Positions 14,178 to 18,843 of a DNA stretch of 18,843 nt are shown here, piece after piece. The DNA comes from Candidatus Gastranaerophilales bacterium. Lineage in GTDB: Bacteria; Cyanobacteriota; Vampirovibrionia; Gastranaerophilales; Gastranaerophilaceae. The position numbers were made by a program, and so were the translations under genes. Under the pieces are notes generated by a model. It saw nothing but the letters and a program-made list of their open reading frames with translations. It did no database searches and was not told the origin of the DNA. The stretch covers positions 1 through 18,843 of the forward strand of contig CALUVK010000012.1 in the NCBI GenBank assembly GCA_944324205.1, given 5' to 3'. The first letter of the stretch is position 1; the number at the start of each line of letters is the position of its first letter.

Positions 14178-15269
14178 ATGAAAATTGCGGCATTTAAGAT
14201 AGAAGAATGGATGAACAGATATTGTCCGCGTGCGGAGTATGATTTAACTACAACCTGTATTGCACCGTTGAGTATAAACGAGCTTCCATATTCAAAAGAG
14301 ATATTTAATGTAAAACTCGGTTATGGTGATATTGAAGGCTCGTTGCGTTTAAAAACTGCAATAAAATCTCTTTATGAAAATCAGGAAACTGAAAATATAA
14401 CTGTTACACATGGAGCAATTGGTGCAAACCAGCTTGTGTTTTTGTCGCTTTTAGAAAAAGGAGATGAGGTTGTATCTATAGTTCCTGCATACCAGCAGCA
14501 TTATTCAATTCCCGAATCGCTCGGGTGTCGTGTGAAACTTTATTTTTTAAAAGAAGAGAATAAATGGCTTCCGGATTTGGAGGAGTTGGATAGAGTTATA
14601 ACTTCAAAAACAAAACTCCTGTGTCTCAATAATCCGAATAATCCTACAGGTTCTGTTATGCCTGATTGGATGCTTGAAGAAATTGTAAAAATTGCACATA
14701 AGAAAAATGTTTGGATATTATCTGATGAAGTATACAGAGGTCTTAATCTAATCGGGAAACCCTATTCTAAATCTATAGCAGATCTTTATGAACGCGGGAT
14801 TTCAGTCGGAAGTATGTCTAAAACTTATTCTCTACCTGGACTTCGTGTAGGTTGGATAGTAGGAAGAGAAGACTTAATAAAGGAAATAAATCATCAGAGA
14901 CAGTACAATACTATAAGTGTAAGTATTTTAGATGATTATTTTGCTGCATCAGCTTTAGAAAATAAAGATTTTATTTCTCAGAGAAATTTTCAAATTATGC
15001 ACAATGGAATTAATATCTTAAAACAATGGTTAAAAAACAATCTTGAATTTAGCTGTATTATTCCTGCTGGCGGAACTACTGCATTTTTAAAGTATAATTT
15101 TGATATTTCATCAGTTGAATTTTGTAAAAAAATTCAATATTTATCAGGCGTAGCGCTTTTACCGGGTGAAACAATGGAAAAAGATGGATACGTAAGATTA
15201 GGATTTTGTGCTGAAAACTTACAACCGGCTTTAAAACAAATTTCTACTTGTTTATTGTCCTTGAGATAG
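14178..15269 (+). CDS. PLP-dependent aminotransferase, class I/II (fold type I)
   Basis: 363 aa. Seen: PLP-binding Asn in NNPNNPTG (151-158), D183 and Y186 in SDEVYRG, Schiff-base lysine K215 in SMSKTYSLPGLRVGW, and the substrate-carboxylate arginine R340 in GYVRLGF. The N-terminal Y49-G50 in GYGDIEG is the usual substrate-loop motif. It is a cytoplasmic enzyme that moves an amino group between an amino acid and a keto acid, or a related PLP reaction; the substrate cannot be assigned. The short N-terminus, with ATTTCIAPLSI-like sequence, recalls the VioD/capreomycidine-synthase-like side of the family (weak resemblance). No pathway partner is adjacent. Its last 18 nt overlap the end of the convergent TPR gene. 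Confidence 0.9.
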   Translation: MKIAAFKIEEWMNRYCPRAEYDLTTTCIAPLSINELPYSKEIFNVKLGYGDIEGSLRLKTAIKSLYENQETENITVTHGAIGANQLVFLSLLEKGDEVVSIVPAYQQHYSIPESLGCRVKLYFLKEENKWLPDLEELDRVITSKTKLLCLNNPNNPTGSVMPDWMLEEIVKIAHKKNVWILSDEVYRGLNLIGKPYSKSIADLYERGISVGSMSKTYSLPGLRVGWIVGREDLIKEINHQRQYNTISVSILDDYFAASALENKDFISQRNFQIMHNGINILKQWLKNNLEFSCIIPAGGTTAFLKYNFDISSVEFCKKIQYLSGVALLPGETMEKDGYVRLGFCAENLQPALKQISTCLLSLR

Positions 15270-15815
15270 TTTATTAAAATTATCCAAATACGTCTTTGCA
15301 AGTTTGGGTTTGTTTAGTTGTTTATAAACATACGCTAAGTTATAATGAAATTCCGGAACATCTGATTTGTACATAATCGCTTTGTTAAGATTTGTTTTAG
15401 CTTTTTTTAAATCTCCCAATTTGATATATGTACAAGCCATATTGTAATAAATGTATGGATTTTCATTATTTAGAGATGCTGCTTTTTTGTAATTATTTAT
15501 TGCCATATTGTACTGACTGTTATCTGCATAATAATTTGCAAGATTATAATAAGCTTTGTAGTACTTATGGTTAGTATTTATTGCTTTTTGATACATAAAA
15601 ACGGCATTGTCTTTTTCACCTTTGTCATCAAGTATGTTACCCAGCAAGAGCCAATCTTGTGCAGAACGCTTATCTTCAGGAATTTGTAGGATTAGATCCA
15701 TAGTTTTTTGATAGTTATTATCACTGTAAAAGGCTGTTGCTTGCTTAGATAAATCTTCTGCTGCAATACAAACATTTCCAATTAAAAACAATAAAAAAAC
15801 AACGATTTTTTTCAT
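15252..15815 (-). CDS. Exported TPR-repeat protein
   Basis: 187 aa. An N-terminal signal peptide (MKKIVVFLLFLIGNVCIAA, probably cut before E20) is followed by four to five tandem tetratricopeptide repeats, for example WLLLGNILDDKGEKDNAVFMY, AYYNLANYYADNSQYNMAIN, IYYNMACTYIKLGDLKKAKT and FHYNLAYVYKQLNKPKLAKT, each about 34 residues. TPR arrays bind other proteins, so it is likely a periplasmic scaffold or assembly factor; the partner is unknown. The cysteine in NVC is not in a good lipobox, so a lipoprotein is unlikely. Translation probably begins on a leaderless mRNA (promoter at 15822-15850). The gene ends inside the end of the aminotransferase gene, tail to tail. Confidence 0.85.
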   Translation of the reverse strand: MKKIVVFLLFLIGNVCIAAEDLSKQATAFYSDNNYQKTMDLILQIPEDKRSAQDWLLLGNILDDKGEKDNAVFMYQKAINTNHKYYKAYYNLANYYADNSQYNMAINNYKKAASLNNENPYIYYNMACTYIKLGDLKKAKTNLNKAIMYKSDVPEFHYNLAYVYKQLNKPKLAKTYLDNFNKLSQGQ

Positions 15816-15821
15816 AATTTA

Positions 15822-15850
15822 ATTATACGCAAATTTTTTTTAATTATCAA
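15822..15850 (-). promoter_or_regulatory. Near-consensus promoter placing the start site on the TPR gene ATG
   Basis: On the minus strand TTGATA (15845-15850) and a perfect TATAAT (15822-15827) are exactly 17 nt apart. Six nt separate the -10 from the ATG at 15815, so the predicted start is the A of ATG. No Shine-Dalgarno can be present on such a transcript. This is the clearest leaderless candidate in the window. Confidence 0.6.
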
Positions 15851-15997
15851 ATCAGAATATTGTTAGATAACATTAATGTACGTTTTCAAAAATTTAAAAA
15901 AAAGTACAATTTATGAAAAGAATTTATGTTTAAAGACTGTCAATATTAAATTTTGTAAAAAGTTTGTGTTATAATAAAACTGTTAGGCGAGGAGTTT

Positions 15998-17242
15998 ATG
16001 ACAACATTATCTTCTGATAAGATTTTAAGTATTATACCTTCACTTTTTAATATAGATTTAAAGTCTAATTTATTCAGGGCTTTAGAAAAATTTTTGATTT
16101 TTGATGAAGGATTTGTTTTTTTTGCAAACCCTGATAGTTTGCAACTGAAGTATGCATATAAAAAACATATAGAATACAAACCGGATAGTATTTATACTGT
16201 TGATAATGAATCTAAAACATTTATTTTTTCTCAAGAAGGGAAAATTTTAGATAATACTTCTAAACTAATTAATACGTTAGGATTAAACTATTTAGGTCAA
16301 AACTCGTTTTTAGTTTCTAAAATTGCAATAAAATCTACGGTCTTTGGAATAATTATCCTTTCATCTAAAACTCCAAAATTTTATGAGAAGTCAGACTTAA
16401 ATGCACTAAATGTAGCTTCATCAATATTATCCTATGTTCTTAAAGACCTAGAGCTTTCTAATGTGTTTAAAATTCAGCTTCAAGCTTTAAAAGACGGAAT
16501 TATTGAAAAAAATAAGGCTTATAAAACAATTAAAGAGCAAAATGAAAAAATTCTCGAAGCTGATAAAATAAAAAATGAGTTTCTTGCAAATGTTTCACAT
16601 GAGCTAAGAACACCTCTAAATTCTATTTTGGGTTTTTCCGATATACTGTCAACAGAACTATATGGGAATTTGAATGAAAAACAAGCCGAATATATTAATG
16701 ATATTAAAGTATCTGCCACTCATCTTCTGGGTATGATAAATGAAATTCTTGATATGTCTAAAATAGAAGCAAATGCGATGAAGATTGTAAAAAGTGTCTT
16801 CTGGATATCGAGGGCAGTTGATGAAGTTTCTAATATCCTGCATCCTCTGGCTCAGAAAAAAAATATAAAAATTATAAAAAATATGCCAGTTGATTTTGAA
16901 GTATTTGCAGACTATCAAAAAATTCAGCAGATTTTGTATAATCTTGTCAGCAATGCAATCAAATATTCTCCGGAAAATGACGAAGTCGAAATATCTATAA
17001 GTACAGATGATGAAATTTATAAAATTACTGTCCATGATAATGGTATTGGAATAGATAAAAAGTATCATGGAAAAATCTTTGCAAAATTTGTACAATTAGA
17101 TAGTGCATATACAAAAAAGGAAAGTTCTACCGGGCTGGGACTTACCATTACAAAAGAGCTTGTAGAACTTCACGGCGGTAAAATATCTGTCATAAGTGAA
17201 ATTAACAATGGCTCAACTTTTATTGTTGAAATTCCATTCTAG
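15998..17242 (+). CDS. Soluble sensor histidine kinase with N-terminal GAF-like domain
   Basis: 414 aa with no membrane segment. Residues about 20-150 look like a divergent GAF sensor domain (SKIAIKSTVFGIIILSS is the typical final strand). A coiled coil (about 150-192) leads to the HisKA helix with phospho-His H201 in NVSHELRTPLNS. The ATPase domain has a complete N box (YNLVSNAIKYSP, 314-325), G1 box DNGIGI (347-352), F box (IFAKFVQ) and G2 box STGLGL (377-382), ending in a typical EIPF. All catalytic motifs are intact, unlike the kinase at 3851-4972. No response regulator is adjacent, so its partner is elsewhere. GAGGAG lies 4 nt before the ATG, and a TATAAT at 15970-15975 gives a leader of about 16 nt. 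Confidence 0.93.
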   Translation: MTTLSSDKILSIIPSLFNIDLKSNLFRALEKFLIFDEGFVFFANPDSLQLKYAYKKHIEYKPDSIYTVDNESKTFIFSQEGKILDNTSKLINTLGLNYLGQNSFLVSKIAIKSTVFGIIILSSKTPKFYEKSDLNALNVASSILSYVLKDLELSNVFKIQLQALKDGIIEKNKAYKTIKEQNEKILEADKIKNEFLANVSHELRTPLNSILGFSDILSTELYGNLNEKQAEYINDIKVSATHLLGMINEILDMSKIEANAMKIVKSVFWISRAVDEVSNILHPLAQKKNIKIIKNMPVDFEVFADYQKIQQILYNLVSNAIKYSPENDEVEISISTDDEIYKITVHDNGIGIDKKYHGKIFAKFVQLDSAYTKKESSTGLGLTITKELVELHGGKISVISEINNGSTFIVEIPF

Positions 17243-17274
17243 TATTTACAAATGTTTACAATAAAAATATTTAC

Positions 17275-17303
17275 TTGTAATTATATTTTGTTTTATTTAT
17301 GAT
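17275..17303 (+). promoter_or_regulatory. Promoter of rplS-rbgA
   Basis: TTGTAA (17275-17280) and TATGAT (17298-17303) are 17 nt apart, giving a leader of about 38 nt with AAGGA (17334-17338) 9 nt before the rplS ATG. Two TTTACAA copies lie just upstream within 17243-17270; their role is unknown. Confidence 0.55.
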
Positions 17304-17347
17304 TAAAATAAAATGTACAGTTAGTCAAAATATAAGGAATAGCAAAA

Positions 17348-17701
17348 ATGAATCCTATTATTAAGAATTTAGAAGCAGAATACACTACAAGGGAATTACC
17401 AGATATGAATCCCGGTGATACCGTCAGAGTGTTCGTAAAAATTGTAGAAGGTAACAAAGAAAGAATACAGGCATACGAAGGTACTATTATTGCTGAACAT
17501 GGTTCAGGTATTAATAAGACTATTACCGTAAGAAAAGTGTTCCAGGGTGTTGGAGTAGAACGTGTATTTTTAGTATATTCTCCACGTATTGAAAAAATCG
17601 TAGTTCAAAGAAAAGGTGATGTAAAACGTGCTAAGTTATACTACTTAAGAGAACGTTCAGGTAAAGCAACACGTATTAAGGAAAAAATTGAAAAAAGATA
17701 G
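17348..17701 (+). CDS. rplS: 50S ribosomal protein L19
   Basis: 117-aa protein of the large subunit, at the 30S-50S interface. Seen: the family start NPGDTVRVFVKIVEGNKER, the conserved YEGTII, the VRKVFQGVGVERVF core (most species have S/N-GVGVER-x-F) and the basic C-terminal RGDVKRAKLYYLRERSGKA-like tail (here KGDVKRAKLYYLRERSGKA). Length is normal. rimM and trmD, the common upstream partners, are not here; instead a histidine kinase gene precedes it and the gene has its own promoter. Followed after 30 nt by rbgA, as in many Firmicutes. Confidence 0.97.
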   Translation: MNPIIKNLEAEYTTRELPDMNPGDTVRVFVKIVEGNKERIQAYEGTIIAEHGSGINKTITVRKVFQGVGVERVFLVYSPRIEKIVVQRKGDVKRAKLYYLRERSGKATRIKEKIEKR

Positions 17702-17731
17702 GTAAAGGAATAGATGATAGGGTGAAAAGTG

Positions 17732-18574
17732 ATGGCTAAAGAGAAAACGCATATTCACTGGTATCCCGGTCATATTGCTAAAGCAGAACGTCAGCTTAAG
17801 GAAAAGCTTAATTTAGTTGATGTAATCATTGAGGTTCGTGACAGCAGATTACCTTTATCAAGTAGTTATAGTAACATCAAGAAGCTTTTGGGAGATAAAC
17901 CGAGGCTTCTTTTGTTGAATAAAGCAGATTTAGCCGATAAAAACGAATTAAAAAAATGGGTTGAGTATTTAAAAGAAACTACCGGCTGTCCGGTAATTAT
18001 TACAGAGGCTAAAGGTGCTAGAGATTTATCACAGGTGGTAAAAACTGCTGTTGAATTAAGTGAACCTAAAATTCAGTCACTGATGGCCAAAGGTTTATTA
18101 AGACGTCCTGCAAGAGCTATGGTTGTAGGAATGCCAAATGTTGGAAAATCAAGTGTCATAAATAAACTTACAAAATCTTCTAAAACAAAAATCGGAGCTA
18201 AAGCTGGTGTTACAAGACAGCAGCAGTGGGTCAGAATTAACCCGAAACTTGATTTACTGGACACGCCAGGGATTATTCCAACAAAACAGGATGACCAACA
18301 ACAGGCAATAAAACTTGCTTTTGTAAGTTCTGTTTCTGAAAATGCATACTCGCCTGAACCTGTTGCAAAAGTTCTTTTAGAAATGCTAAAAGATAATGAA
18401 GTTGTAAAAGAATATTATAAAACTGAAAGTTTAACACTAGAAAGTATTGCCATCAACCGGAATTGGGTAATCAAAGGCGAGCAGCCTGATACGGAACGTA
18501 CTGCAATATATGTCTTAAAAGACTTCAGAGAAGGACGTTTAGGACAGTTTATATTAGATGAATTCCCTTTATAA
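17732..18574 (+). CDS. rbgA: Ribosome biogenesis GTPase RbgA/YlqF
   Basis: 280-aa circularly permuted GTPase that promotes late maturation of the 50S subunit. Seen in the permuted order: the N-terminal HWYPGHIAKAERQL signature, G4 NKAD, then G1 GMPNVGKSS, then G3 DTPG, with GVTRQQQW as the G2 region, and a helical C-terminal RNA-binding part. I chose the ATG at 17732 because it lies 7 nt after AGGGTG; a GTG at 17729, one codon upstream, is also possible. It follows rplS by 30 nt and is probably cotranscribed with it, which fits a shared role in 50S assembly. In Firmicutes rnhB often follows, but it is not visible before the window ends. Confidence 0.95.
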   Translation: MAKEKTHIHWYPGHIAKAERQLKEKLNLVDVIIEVRDSRLPLSSSYSNIKKLLGDKPRLLLLNKADLADKNELKKWVEYLKETTGCPVIITEAKGARDLSQVVKTAVELSEPKIQSLMAKGLLRRPARAMVVGMPNVGKSSVINKLTKSSKTKIGAKAGVTRQQQWVRINPKLDLLDTPGIIPTKQDDQQQAIKLAFVSSVSENAYSPEPVAKVLLEMLKDNEVVKEYYKTESLTLESIAINRNWVIKGEQPDTERTAIYVLKDFREGRLGQFILDEFPL

Positions 18575-18592
18575 ATATTTGTATTATCAATA

Positions 18593-18689
18593 ATTTGTTG
18601 GGTTACACCCAGCTTACTATAGACGAATTGAAGCTTTCACTATTCAACAACAAATAAAAAAGACAATAATAAATGTTATCATCTTTTTT
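18593..18689 (+). terminator. Inverted repeats and possible terminator after rbgA
   Basis: ATTTGTTG (18593-18600) can pair with CAACAAAT (18648-18655), enclosing small hairpins such as GGG-TTACA-CCC (18600-18610) and AGCTT/AAGCT. It is followed by AAAAAAGA (18656-18663) pairing with TCTTTTTT (18682-18689), which ends in a T run. This could end the rplS-rbgA transcript. All stems are AT-rich and none is strong. The remaining bases to 18843 show no gene I can support. Confidence 0.4.
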
Positions 18690-18843
18690 ATAGTGTCGAT
18701 AAGCTCCCGAATATGGAACCTTTTAGCTACAGTACAAAAACATTATATAGCGAATTAATATCAATAATGAAACAGTCGACTCAGGAGTATTACAATATGA
18801 GAAATCTTTTAGGATTTAAGTGCTCATAAGAGTTGAGATTACG

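Noticed and set aside
16658..17095. 145-codon minus-strand ORF inside the second histidine kinase
   Set aside because: It is a frame shadow of the conserved HisKA/ATPase region; its Phe/Ile/Tyr-rich composition is what antisense reading of an AT-rich gene gives.
1..18843. CRISPR array, insertion sequence, prophage, tRNA or rRNA
   Set aside because: No regularly spaced repeats, transposase or integrase motifs, terminal inverted repeats with target duplications, or RNA gene signatures were seen.

Overview
The window is a strongly AT-rich chromosomal segment with dense, short-gapped genes on both strands and no mobile element, CRISPR array, tRNA or rRNA that I can see. It carries a flagellin, a membrane-anchored Slt-type lytic transglycosylase, cyanobacterium-like soluble histidine kinases, a BioC/BioG biotin pair, a clostridial-type NADP secondary alcohol dehydrogenase and a Firmicutes-like rplS-rbgA order. 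This mix would fit a flagellated host-associated relative of Cyanobacteria (Melainabacteria/Vampirovibrionia, Gastranaerophilales-like). That assignment is an inference from gene content and style, not a proven taxonomy.

Layout. 1-998 (-) is the N-terminal 332 codons of tyrosyl-tRNA synthetase, cut by the window edge. 1118-2497 (+) is an unrecognised 459-aa protein whose last 130 residues carry the R / STx / ExE pattern of ADP-ribosyltransferase toxins. 2688-3791 (+) is flagellin, with a long leader that can fold into a closed structure ending on the start codon, and a strong terminator. 3851-6378 (-) holds a PAS histidine kinase, bioC and bioG, with bioG-bioC translationally coupled. 6510-7568 (+) is an NADP-dependent secondary alcohol dehydrogenase. 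7619-10137 (-) is a two-gene unit: an AI-2E/PerM-type membrane protein followed by a B12-binding radical SAM protein. 10200-10979 (+) is an orphan Opp/Dpp-type ATPase. 10976-12940 (-) is a TPR-containing lytic transglycosylase. 13106-14116 (-) is an exported protein whose C-terminal part looks like a serpin, including a hinge and reactive-centre-like loop. 14178-15269 (+) is a PLP aminotransferase, 15252-15815 (-) an exported TPR protein, and 15998-17242 (+) a second soluble histidine kinase. 17348-18574 (+) is rplS-rbgA. The last 269 bases hold inverted repeats and a possible terminator but no convincing gene.

Working together. Three themes are visible: envelope and surface (flagellin, lytic transglycosylase, exported serpin-like and TPR proteins), cofactor and redox metabolism (BioC/BioG, alcohol dehydrogenase, radical SAM), and translation/ribosome assembly (TyrRS, L19, RbgA).

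The most notable signals are four. First, the ADP-ribosyltransferase-like C-terminus. Second, the structured flagellin leader. Third, the serpin-like exported protein. Fourth, a recurrent promoter arrangement: at least four genes have no Shine-Dalgarno sequence and a -10 hexamer exactly 6 nt before the ATG (a fifth has 9 nt), which predicts leaderless mRNAs. Other genes in the same window have ordinary ribosome binding sites.
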